NCBI RefSeq assembly: GCF_005047595.1
Contig: NZ_SUPL01000003.1
Location: 248,001 to 312,000 of the forward strand
Direction of reading: 5' to 3'
Length of the DNA: 64,000 bases
DNA from: Pontimicrobium aquaticum
GTDB lineage: Bacteria > Bacteroidota > Bacteroidia > Flavobacteriales > Flavobacteriaceae
This document shows, piece after piece, positions 16,951 to 24,179 of this stretch; within the stretch, counting starts at the first letter, position 1; every line of letters starts with the position of its first letter. A program made the translations under genes and the position numbers. The notes under the pieces were generated by a model that was not told the DNA's origin, did not search any database, and saw only the letters and a list, made by a program, of their open reading frames with translations.

Positions 16951-18633
16951 ATGAAAGCAACCTTTCTGGGACATGGATTAGATACAGGCGACCAGAATAA
17001 TGTTGGAAAACAACTTGTTGCATCATTTGAAAGTAGAGATTATTATTATTTTCAAGGCTTTATTGCATTTGCTTCTATATCTGGAACAAAAATGCTTGAA
17101 CCATTTTTAAAAAAAGCTAAATCCCAATTTGATAAAATTAGGTTCTATATTGGAGTTGACAACAGAGGAACTTCAAAAGAAGCTCTGGAATCGTTATTAG
17201 AACAAGGAGTTGAAACTTACATATATAGAGATAAAAGAAAATTTGTCACTTATCATCCAAAGCTATTTCTTTTTGAAGGGGAAAAATTTACACGAATAAT
17301 AATTGGTTCTTCTAATCTAACAAGTCAAGGAATCAAAACTAATTTAGAAGCTTCTATCCAATTGGACTTTTTGACAAAAACAGACAAACAAGGACAAAAA
17401 TTAATCAATGAAATTAAATCTTACTATTCCGATTTAATGGATTTGACAACACCGAAACTTCAATTATTAACAAGTCAATTATTAGAAGATTTAGTTAAAC
17501 AAAACCTACTATTTATTCAATTTAGAGAAAATGGTAAAGTTGAAGAACCAAAAAATAACGATGGAGAAAATACCGAAAAGGAACAAGACAATATCGAAAT
17601 AAAAGATTTTGATATAAAATCAGGTTTTGAACAAAAAGACACGACAACAAACAGAAGCAACAAAAAAAGTTTCGGTGATAGTGACTACGAGAAATTTGAT
17701 GCTCTGATTGAGAGATATATAATTTATAAAAAAACTAAAAGACCATCTGGAATTGTAAGTAAGCATACAGAAGACCGAGAACTTTTTCATTGGTATCAAA
17801 AAATACATAAACTATACAATCAAGGAGGTGATTCACTACCATTCGAAATATTCGAAAGATTATTGGATGCCGAATTTCCATTTGGCGGAATTGGTAGAGA
17901 AAGGAAAAGACTTATTAAGTGGAATAAAGATTTTAACAAAGTTGTTGGTTACAAAAACAAGGTTGACCCAAATAGTGAATACACCTATGTACCACAATTT
18001 AAAAATAAATCTAATCCTTATTACGAAGTTGGCAGATGGTGCGCTTGGCAAAAACAAAGAAGAAAAGGTAATAAAAACTACGGTCCAGAATTGACTGAAT
18101 ATGAGGAAAGGAAAATGCAATCAATAAATTTCATTTGGGAATTTGACAGTACAATGTACAAGAGACCTAAAGACGATGAATGGACTGACAGTCTAGTTGA
18201 ACTCGAGAATTATTATAGCAAAAAGAAAAATTATAAAACTGTTCCTTCTCAAAAAACTTACATAGGTCACTGGCTTAACGACCAAATGACGTTGAAGTTA
18301 AGACAAGATAGAGAAAATAGGTCAGATTTAATGAGTGAGATTCGAGAAGAAATGTTAGGAAATCTATTGGCGAAAAATGGAGTTGAATGGGAATGGGAAA
18401 AACAAAAACACAGAGAAGGAATTGAAAATAAAATAGCAAGTTGGAGATTTGTTGAGGAACTAAAAAGAAATAACCAAATAAAGGAGTTCAGAGATAAAAA
18501 ACCAAAGATTTTAAAAAAGCATAGAGATAATATCGCACAATTAAGGAGTCAAAGTAAAAAATGGAATAATGACAAAAACAGGTGGAAATATAAACTTCTT
18601 GATGAAGTTGGATTTCCCTATAATAAAATATAA
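16951..18633 (+). CDS. PLD-type nuclease with helicase-associated repeats, no helicase (cassette-like module 2)
   Basis: A 560-residue protein. Residues 1-150 resemble the phospholipase D-like domain of restriction and DEAD-box nucleases: YHPKLFLF with His102 and Lys104, then IIIGSSNLT (about 116-124) and Asn/Glu further on (TNLEAS). A charged linker (about 190-240) rich in Asp, Glu and Lys follows. Residues 240-560 hold about four units that match the helicase-associated (HA) pattern of Trp, Leu-Gly-x-Trp-x3-Gln-Arg and a final Gly-Phe/hydrophobic-Trp, best seen in VGRWCAWQKQRRKG and later IGHWLNDQ. HA repeats normally trail a superfamily 2 helicase, which is absent. A DNA-targeting nuclease, perhaps in phage defence, is inferred; no partner gene is adjacent. 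Confidence 0.7.
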   Translation: MKATFLGHGLDTGDQNNVGKQLVASFESRDYYYFQGFIAFASISGTKMLEPFLKKAKSQFDKIRFYIGVDNRGTSKEALESLLEQGVETYIYRDKRKFVTYHPKLFLFEGEKFTRIIIGSSNLTSQGIKTNLEASIQLDFLTKTDKQGQKLINEIKSYYSDLMDLTTPKLQLLTSQLLEDLVKQNLLFIQFRENGKVEEPKNNDGENTEKEQDNIEIKDFDIKSGFEQKDTTTNRSNKKSFGDSDYEKFDALIERYIIYKKTKRPSGIVSKHTEDRELFHWYQKIHKLYNQGGDSLPFEIFERLLDAEFPFGGIGRERKRLIKWNKDFNKVVGYKNKVDPNSEYTYVPQFKNKSNPYYEVGRWCAWQKQRRKGNKNYGPELTEYEERKMQSINFIWEFDSTMYKRPKDDEWTDSLVELENYYSKKKNYKTVPSQKTYIGHWLNDQMTLKLRQDRENRSDLMSEIREEMLGNLLAKNGVEWEWEKQKHREGIENKIASWRFVEELKRNNQIKEFRDKKPKILKKHRDNIAQLRSQSKKWNNDKNRWKYKLLDEVGFPYNKI

Positions 18634-18638
18634 AGCCA

Positions 18639-18646
18639 GCACACAA
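18639..18646 (+). repeat. 3' boundary repeat of module 2
   Basis: GCACACAA, 5 bases after the stop codon; exact reverse complement of 16924-16931. It continues into CAACGGCTATAG, a sequence I know as frequent after accessory genes in Bacteroidota. Confidence 0.65.
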
Positions 18647-18759
18647 CAACGGCTATAGTTCATTACGGCTGAAATTCCGATTAGGAATTTCAAGCCTTTT
18701 TGCTAAATCTATGGTTACGGCGGAATGATAGCCCAGACCGTTAAACGAATCTAAAAAAA
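18647..18759 (+). repeat. 3' tail of module 2 with hairpin
   Basis: The tail has a strong hairpin TGAAATTCC/GGAATTTCA (18670-18678 and 18684-18692, 5-base loop), extendable to GGCT/AGCC with a bulge, followed by a T-rich stretch; it could also terminate transcription. Near its end GTTAAAC (18740-18746) fits the GTTRRRY core of integron sites, although a heptamer this loose can occur by chance. Confidence 0.5.
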
Positions 18760-19740
18760 CTACTCAATATAACCCATCTCACGCATCCAATCGTCGTTAA
18801 ACATTTTACCTACATAACGACTTCCATGATCGTGAAATAAGACCACCACTACATCATCTTTTGTAAAATGTTCTTTAAGCTGCAGTAAACCTTTTATGGC
18901 TGCTCCTGCAGAGTTCCCTAGAAACATCCCTTCTTTTTTGGCTAGTAATTGCGTATATACTGCTGCATCTTTATCGGTTACTTTGGTAAAGCCATCTATA
19001 ACGCTAAAATCAACATTTTCAGGCAAAATATCTTCGCCAATACCTTCGGTAACATAAGGGTAAATCTCTTTTTCATCAAACTCTCCAGTTTCATGGTATT
19101 TTTTAAAGACACTCCCATAAGTATCTATTCCCCAAACCTTAATATTTGGATTTTGTTCTTTTAAGTATTTACCAACACCAGAAACCGTTCCTCCAGTGCC
19201 AACACCTACTACAAAATGCGTGATTTTACCATCGGTTTGTTTCCAAATTTCTGGTCCTGTACTTTCGTAATGTGCTTTGGCATTACTTGGGTTATCGTAC
19301 TGATTGACATACCATGAATTTGGTGTTTCTTCACCTAAACGCTTAGATACTGAATAATAACTTCTAGGGTCGTCTGGTTCTACATCAGTTGGACACACCA
19401 CCACCTCAGCTCCAACTGCACGAAGGATGTCCATTTTTTCTTTAGATTGCTTATCTGAAATCACAAAAATACATTTGTAGCCTTTAACAATCGCTGCTAA
19501 TGCTAAACCCATTCCTGTGTTTCCAGAAGTACCTTCAATAATAGTTCCTCCTGGTTTTAGGCGTCCGTCAGCTTCGGCATCTTCAATCATTTTTAACGCC
19601 ATTCTATCCTTTACAGAATTTCCAGGGTTAAAGGTTTCGTATTTAGCAAGTACCAAACATGGTAAGTCTTCAGTTAAAGTATTAATTTTTACCAAAGGTG
19701 TGTTTCCAATGGTTTCTAAGATGTTTTTTGCGTATTCCAT
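18760..19740 (-). CDS. PLP-dependent cysteine synthase / cystathionine beta-synthase family enzyme
   Basis: Beta-replacement enzyme making cysteine or cystathionine from an activated serine. The 326-residue protein has the PLP lysine Lys44 in NPGNSVKDR, the substrate loop EGTSGNTGMG (about 68-77), the phosphate-binding loop VGTGGTVSGVG (about 177-187) and the C-terminal Ser in FLGNSAGAA. Length fits a bare catalytic domain, without the CBS domains of some homologues. The conserved start METIGNTP-like (LETIGNTPLVKI) supports the ATG at 19740. Which of the two reactions it prefers is not clear: the sequence features HDHGSRYVGK are seen in the cystathionine-type branch. It stands alone. Confidence 0.88.
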   Translation of the reverse strand: MEYAKNILETIGNTPLVKINTLTEDLPCLVLAKYETFNPGNSVKDRMALKMIEDAEADGRLKPGGTIIEGTSGNTGMGLALAAIVKGYKCIFVISDKQSKEKMDILRAVGAEVVVCPTDVEPDDPRSYYSVSKRLGEETPNSWYVNQYDNPSNAKAHYESTGPEIWKQTDGKITHFVVGVGTGGTVSGVGKYLKEQNPNIKVWGIDTYGSVFKKYHETGEFDEKEIYPYVTEGIGEDILPENVDFSVIDGFTKVTDKDAAVYTQLLAKKEGMFLGNSAGAAIKGLLQLKEHFTKDDVVVVLFHDHGSRYVGKMFNDDWMREMGYIE

Positions 19741-19870
19741 TTCCTGCTCGCCTTTCGGCTGTCGCTCAAGATAAACTTCAGCGAGTATCTTTTACTTATT
19801 AATAAAATTTGTGCAAAAATAGTAAAATGTCTATAGTTAAAAGGTAATTATTCCTGATTTTCATATTTAG
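19741..19870. other. A+T-rich intergenic stretch upstream of the cysteine synthase-type gene
   Basis: No gene seen. The first 40 bases hold broken inverted pieces (CTCGCC..GGCTGTCGCTC..CAGCGAG) that look like a degraded short palindromic element; the rest is simple A+T-rich sequence likely to contain the promoter of 18760-19740, though no clear TAnnTTTG was found. Confidence 0.4.
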
Positions 19871-19966
19871 CTGTCATTACGAGAAACATAGTGTTTTATG
19901 CGACGTGGTAATCTTATCATTTTTAACAGATTGCCACATCAAATAAAATTTGATTCGCAATGACAG
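19871..19966. repeat. Interspersed palindromic element (REP/MITE-like), about 96 bases
   Basis: The ends are inverted (CTGTCATT at 19871 and AATGACAG ending 19966). An internal pair, GACGTGGTAATCT and AGATTGCCACATC, is complementary at 11 of 13 positions, so the whole element folds as a long branched stem. Pieces of it (ATTACCACGTCGC, then CTCGCAATGACAG) recur in the NamZ-like gene at 21491-21525. It has no coding capacity. Confidence 0.75.
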
Positions 19967-19999
19967 AAAACAACATAGTAAAGTGAATTTTAAGTATCC

Positions 20000-21235
20000 T
20001 TATTCAAAACGCATGGCTTTAACTGGCGATATTTTTGTAATGATGTATGAAGGTACTAACAGCATTATTAAACATAATACAAACGTGCCTATATTAAGCG
20101 CTATAATATAGCTTGCACTAATATACACTGGTGCTTCAGTTACATAATACACACTTGGGTCTAGAGGAAAGAGTTTAAAGTACTTTTGTGCAAATAACAA
20201 GCTTAAACCTATAAGATTTCCCCAAAATAACCCTAACACGATTAAATACGATGCGTTGTATAAAAATAGTTTTCTAATACTCCAATTATTGCTTCCTAGC
20301 GCTTTTAAAACACCTATCATTTGTGTGCGTTCTAGTATAAGTACTAATAGTGCTGTAATCATATTAATGCCAGCAACAATAATCATGATACCTATAATAC
20401 CATAAATGTTTTTATCGAAAATGTTTATCCATTCAAAAACAGTTGCATAGCGTTCCTCAACCGTTCTCGACGTATAAAAGGATGAAATATTTTGATAGAT
20501 TTCTTCTTCTTTTTGAACCAATTGTGAGTAATCGTCAATAAAAACCTCAAAATTTCCTATTTGGTCGTCTTCCCATTTATTAAAAAAGCGAATATGCCTA
20601 ATGTCTCCCAACATATAAGTTTCGTCTAATTCCTGAAATCCGGAATTATAAATTCCAACAACTTTAAACGCTCTAATGAATGGCAACTTATCTACACCAT
20701 CTTTTTCGAATAACATTTGAAACGTATCGCCAACCTTAAACTGTAACCTGCTCGCTAAATATTGTGAAATAAGGACGTCGTTACTAATATTATCTTCAAA
20801 TTTTGGCAACTCGCCTTCTACCAAAAACTCTTTGAAATATTGCCAGTTATAATCTTCATCAACACCTTTAAACACCATTCCGTCAAAATCGGTTTCGGTT
20901 CTAATAAGTCCCCATTTTGTGGCCACACCTTGGATATGCGTAATACCCTCTACAGTCTTAAACTCTGGATAAAATTCTTGATTGATAGACATGGGCACTT
21001 CCGATTCGTCCGAAGCGTTAGAGTTAAATGTGGTAATGGTAATGTGTCCATTAAAAGCCACGGCTTTATCACGAATTTTTTGCTGCAGACCAATACCTGT
21101 GGCTATAGCAATCATCATGACTATAATGCCAATGGCAATAGCTGTAATTCCAATTTTTATTATTGGTGCCGATACACTACTTTTATACGACTTGCTACCA
21201 ATAATGCGTTTAGCAATAAAATATTCGAATTTCAA
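20000..21235 (-). CDS. LolC/LolE-type ABC transporter permease (FtsX fold)
   Basis: Inner-membrane permease of the kind that hands outer-membrane lipoproteins to LolA, or a related MacB-type exporter subunit. The 411-residue protein has the four-helix layout: TM1 (about 22-45, GITAIAIGIIVMMIAIATG), a large periplasmic domain (about 46-270), and three TMs at the C-terminal side, ending with the conserved ISPVKAMRFE. No ATG is available: upstream the frame closes, and the family start FEYFIAKRI sits right after a TTG at 21235, so TTG is the likely start. The ATPase subunit is not adjacent. It is divergent from the NamZ-like gene with only 3 bases between the start codons. Confidence 0.87.
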   Translation of the reverse strand: MKFEYFIAKRIIGSKSYKSSVSAPIIKIGITAIAIGIIVMMIAIATGIGLQQKIRDKAVAFNGHITITTFNSNASDESEVPMSINQEFYPEFKTVEGITHIQGVATKWGLIRTETDFDGMVFKGVDEDYNWQYFKEFLVEGELPKFEDNISNDVLISQYLASRLQFKVGDTFQMLFEKDGVDKLPFIRAFKVVGIYNSGFQELDETYMLGDIRHIRFFNKWEDDQIGNFEVFIDDYSQLVQKEEEIYQNISSFYTSRTVEERYATVFEWINIFDKNIYGIIGIMIIVAGINMITALLVLILERTQMIGVLKALGSNNWSIRKLFLYNASYLIVLGLFWGNLIGLSLLFAQKYFKLFPLDPSVYYVTEAPVYISASYIIALNIGTFVLCLIMLLVPSYIITKISPVKAMRFE

Positions 21236-21238
21236 TTT

Positions 21239-22522
21239 ATGATAATGGTTTTAAACGTTTTCAAAAATACAGTTTTATTATTTGTTTTGGTATTGATTTC
21301 TTGTGGTTCTAAAACTAAAAATAAAATAATCAAAAATGATAAGATCCTGAATCAGGCTTCGAGTACCTCAGCCTCTGTTCAGGATGACAAAAATATTATT
21401 GTTGGTGCTAATAAAACTGAAATTTATCTACCGCTTTTAAACGGAAAACGTGTTGGCGTTGTTGCAAATCAGACCTCGGTTATATTTAAAGAGATTACCA
21501 CGTCGCAAGCTCCTCGCAATGACAGTTACACACATTTAGTGGATTCTTTGGTGGCATTGAACGTCGATGTAAAAAAAGTATTTTCTCCTGAGCATGGTTT
21601 TAGAGGCACTGCTGATGCTGGCGAACATGTTGAAGATGGTGTAGATATTAAAACTGGTTTGCCAATTTTTTCACTTCACGGAACAAGCAAAAAACCAAGT
21701 AAAGAACAGCTAGAAGGCATAGATATTATGATTTTTGATATACAAGATGTTGGCGTGCGTTTTTACACATACATTTCAACGTTGCATTATATCATGGAAG
21801 CTTGTGCTGAAAACAACATTCCTCTAATTGTATTAGATAGACCAAATCCAAATAGTCAATATATTGATGGTCCAACCTTGGAAAAAGAACATCAAAGTTT
21901 TTTAGGCATGCATCCTATTCCTTTAGTTCATGGCATGACCATTGGCGAATATGCACAAATGATTAATGGTGAAAATTGGTTGCTAAATAAAGCTCAATGC
22001 AATATAAAGGTGATTCCTTGTGACAATTATACTCATGACATGTCTTATAGTCTTCCTATAAGACCTTCTCCAAACCTTCCTAATGACCAATCCATAAAGC
22101 TGTATCCAAGTCTTGGCTTGTTTGAAGGCACCAATGTAAATGCTGGACGAGGCACCGAATTTCAATTTCAACGATATGGATCTCCTTTTTTGAATCCTGA
22201 AACAATGACATTTACTTATACACCACAGTCTAATTTTGGTGCAAAATATCCAAAACATAAAGACGAATTGTGCTATGGTGAAGATTTAAGTAATGTAACT
22301 GTTAAAGATGAAATGACTTTAAAATGGATTATTAAAGCTTATAAAAATTCAACCGATAAATCTTTATTTTTTAATACTAATAACTTCACAAAACATGCTG
22401 GAACTGCAAAACTTCAAAAGCAAATAGAAGCAGGAACGACTGAAGCCGACATAAAAGCCACTTGGCAAGAAGACTTAAATACATTTAAAAAAACACGAAA
22501 TAAATACTTAATATATAACTAA
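21239..22522 (+). CDS. NamZ-like exo-beta-N-acetylmuramidase (DUF1343) lipoprotein
   Basis: Family DUF1343, whose characterised member NamZ removes terminal MurNAc from peptidoglycan fragments. The 427-residue protein has a lipobox (LISC, Cys about 20) and the family core: GKRVGVVANQTSV, FSPEHGFRGTADAGEHVEDG, FDIQDVGVRFYTYI, VLDRPNPN and NLPNDQSIKLYPSLGLFEGTNVNAGRG. Two stretches look like inserted repeat DNA: 21344-21385, in the linker after the signal, and 21491-21525, coding for EITTSQAPRNDS inside an otherwise conserved loop. ATG codons at 21239 and 21245 are both possible. An open frame reaching back to 20840 runs through the permease gene and is not used. The stop overlaps the start of the next gene by one base. 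Confidence 0.88.
   Translation: MIMVLNVFKNTVLLFVLVLISCGSKTKNKIIKNDKILNQASSTSASVQDDKNIIVGANKTEIYLPLLNGKRVGVVANQTSVIFKEITTSQAPRNDSYTHLVDSLVALNVDVKKVFSPEHGFRGTADAGEHVEDGVDIKTGLPIFSLHGTSKKPSKEQLEGIDIMIFDIQDVGVRFYTYISTLHYIMEACAENNIPLIVLDRPNPNSQYIDGPTLEKEHQSFLGMHPIPLVHGMTIGEYAQMINGENWLLNKAQCNIKVIPCDNYTHDMSYSLPIRPSPNLPNDQSIKLYPSLGLFEGTNVNAGRGTEFQFQRYGSPFLNPETMTFTYTPQSNFGAKYPKHKDELCYGEDLSNVTVKDEMTLKWIIKAYKNSTDKSLFFNTNNFTKHAGTAKLQKQIEAGTTEADIKATWQEDLNTFKKTRNKYLIYN
21344..21385 (+). repeat. Inverted repeat, probable element remnant inside the NamZ-like gene
   Basis: ATCCTGAA (21344-21351) and TTCAGGAT (21378-21385) are perfect inverted arms, followed by GACA. The centre CTTCGAGTACCTCAG (21357-21371) matches CTTCGACTAGCTCAG of the intergenic element at 27464-27478 in 13 of 15 bases. 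It codes for part of the linker behind the lipoprotein signal. Confidence 0.6.
21491..21525 (+). repeat. Fragment of the 19871-type palindromic element, in frame inside the NamZ-like gene
   Basis: ATTACCACGTCGC at 21493-21505 is identical to the reverse complement of part of 19871-19966, and CTCGCAATGACAG (21513-21525) matches its terminal part in 12 of 13 bases, with about 20 bases of the element missing between. The fragment codes for EITTSQAPRNDS. Confidence 0.75.
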
Positions 22523-23604
22523 TGAAAAAATCATCTATATTACTATTTGCATTTATATTATTTATTTCATGTAAATCGACTGATTTAAGAACTCAGCAAA
22601 AAATTAACTCGGCAAGAGTAATTGCTGAAAAATTTTTAGAATTAGAAAAAATACCAGGAATGTCTATTTCAGTATCTCAAAACAACAAGCTTATTTGGTC
22701 CGAAGGGTTTGGATACTCAAACATAGAGACCAAAGAAAAAGTATCTCCAAAGACCACACAGTTTAGAATCGCTAGCATCTCTAAATCACTTACTGCTGTT
22801 GCACTTGCAAAGCTTATGGATGATGGAAAGTTAGACTTTAACAAAAGTATTTACACCTATGTTCCAGATTTTCCTAAAAAGGCATATGATTTTACAGTAC
22901 GCCAAGTTGGTGGACATATTGCTGGGATTAGACATTATGATTACTCAAATAATGAAAAAGAATTATTCAATGTAAAAAAAATGTCTATAGTTGAAGGCTT
23001 AGATATTTTTAAAAATGATTCTCTATTATTTAAACCTGGAAGCAAATATAGTTATAGTACGTACGGATGGAATTTACTAAGTGTGGTAGTGCAAAATGCC
23101 TCAGGTGTTGAGTTTAATAAATACATGAAAGAAACAATTTTTAATCCTTTAAAAATGAACAGCACCACTATTGGCTTAGTGGACAAAGAAATGCCTAATA
23201 GAACTCAATTTTATATTAAGGATAATGACAAAGTTATTGTTGGCCCAAAAGTAAGTAATGAATATAAAGCTGCAGGAGGTGGTTTTATTGCCACTTCTGA
23301 AGACCTAATAAAGTTTGGAAATGAAATTATTAAGCCTACTATAATATCGAAAGTTTCACTGAAAGAATTAATTACTCCTCAATATACTCAGGATGGCAAA
23401 AGCACAGAATATGGTATTGGTTTTGGAGTTGTAAATACAAAAAATGGCACACCTCGATATAGTCACTCTGGAGGAGGTATTGGATCTACCACTTTTTTAA
23501 TGATATTTCCAGAGGAAAACGTTGTTATTTCTATAGTCACAAACCTTTCGCAAGTACCAATTAGACAACTTACAGCTAAGTTAGAAGATGTGTTTATAGA
23601 CTAA
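22522..23604 (+). CDS. Beta-lactamase-fold serine hydrolase
   Basis: A 360-residue secreted serine hydrolase of the class C beta-lactamase / DD-peptidase / esterase superfamily. The N terminus is a lipoprotein-like signal (LFISC). The nucleophile motif is SISK in FRIASISKSLTAVAL (about 85-99); the second motif region is YSYSTYGWNLLS, where the usual Tyr-x-Asn appears as Tyr-Ser-Thr or is shifted; the third is HSGGGIG. Its start overlaps the NamZ-like stop (TAATG), so the pair is translationally coupled. In Bacillus a NamZ gene is clustered with a beta-lactamase-fold muramyl amidase, AmiE; a similar peptidoglycan-recycling role here is a reasonable inference. Confidence 0.85.
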   Translation: MKKSSILLFAFILFISCKSTDLRTQQKINSARVIAEKFLELEKIPGMSISVSQNNKLIWSEGFGYSNIETKEKVSPKTTQFRIASISKSLTAVALAKLMDDGKLDFNKSIYTYVPDFPKKAYDFTVRQVGGHIAGIRHYDYSNNEKELFNVKKMSIVEGLDIFKNDSLLFKPGSKYSYSTYGWNLLSVVVQNASGVEFNKYMKETIFNPLKMNSTTIGLVDKEMPNRTQFYIKDNDKVIVGPKVSNEYKAAGGGFIATSEDLIKFGNEIIKPTIISKVSLKELITPQYTQDGKSTEYGIGFGVVNTKNGTPRYSHSGGGIGSTTFLMIFPEENVVISIVTNLSQVPIRQLTAKLEDVFID

Positions 23605-23605
23605 G

Positions 23606-24016
23606 CTATTTTTTATCGTTAGTAGAAGCTGTAATTGTTTCAACCTCTCTAGTGGTGAATTCTTTTCTGTCTTGTAAAACCCTAACAACAAATATAATTT
23701 TTAAAGGCACTTGTTCTACCACAAAAATGTGTTTGCCTTTACTTAAATGTGTTAATGGTACTTTAGCAGAATTCGCATTAATATACTCTTGAGTCTCTCG
23801 TTTGTATTTGGTATTAATTGAATATACGTTTCTAATGCGTTTATCTCCACTGTTTAGAATTAAAGTGTCTTTAGTTTTATTCAAATCGTGAAATAGGTCA
23901 CTAGCAGTAATGTTTACGTTTTTTTCAATTAACGCAAAATCCTTTTTTTGTGCATTTGCACGATTACATAATAGACCGGAACATGCTATTGTTAGCACTA
24001 CGAGAGTTTTTTTCAT
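23606..24016 (-). CDS. Small secreted protein of unknown function
   Basis: I do not recognise this 136-residue protein. It starts with a signal peptide (MKKTLVVLTIACSGLLCNRANA, cleavage about residue 22), so I use the ATG at 24016; the frame is open a further 15 codons, with no protein-like sequence there. The mature part has many beta-prone stretches (DTLILNSGDKRIRNVYSI, KHIFVVEQVPLKIIFVVRVL) and ends charged. It converges on the serine hydrolase gene, with 1 base between the stop codons. No related gene is beside it. Confidence 0.7.
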   Translation of the reverse strand: MKKTLVVLTIACSGLLCNRANAQKKDFALIEKNVNITASDLFHDLNKTKDTLILNSGDKRIRNVYSINTKYKRETQEYINANSAKVPLTHLSKGKHIFVVEQVPLKIIFVVRVLQDRKEFTTREVETITASTNDKK

Positions 24017-24179
24017 ATAAAAGCCGTTTAAGTTCAATACAACGTTTGAATTAAATAGCAATTATCCGACCCTCTGATGCTAATCTAGATAAGAATAAGA
24101 CACACTCAGAAAAAAAATCTATGAACGGTATAAAAAAATAGAGGAACGTACTTTAATTGTTAATAAATATGTTGAAAAC

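Noticed and set aside
17828-18120. Overlapping frames on both strands inside the PLD nuclease gene
   Set aside because: Shadows of an A+T-rich gene; only the long frame has conserved motifs.
18740-18746. GTTAAAC as a genuine integron core site
   Set aside because: It fits GTTRRRY, but a heptamer this loose occurs by chance in A+T-rich DNA, and no attC-type L boxes were identified. Noted only as part of the module tail.
20840-21238. 133-codon extension of the NamZ-like gene
   Set aside because: It runs antisense through the permease gene and has no domain; the lipoprotein signal starts at 21239 or 21245.
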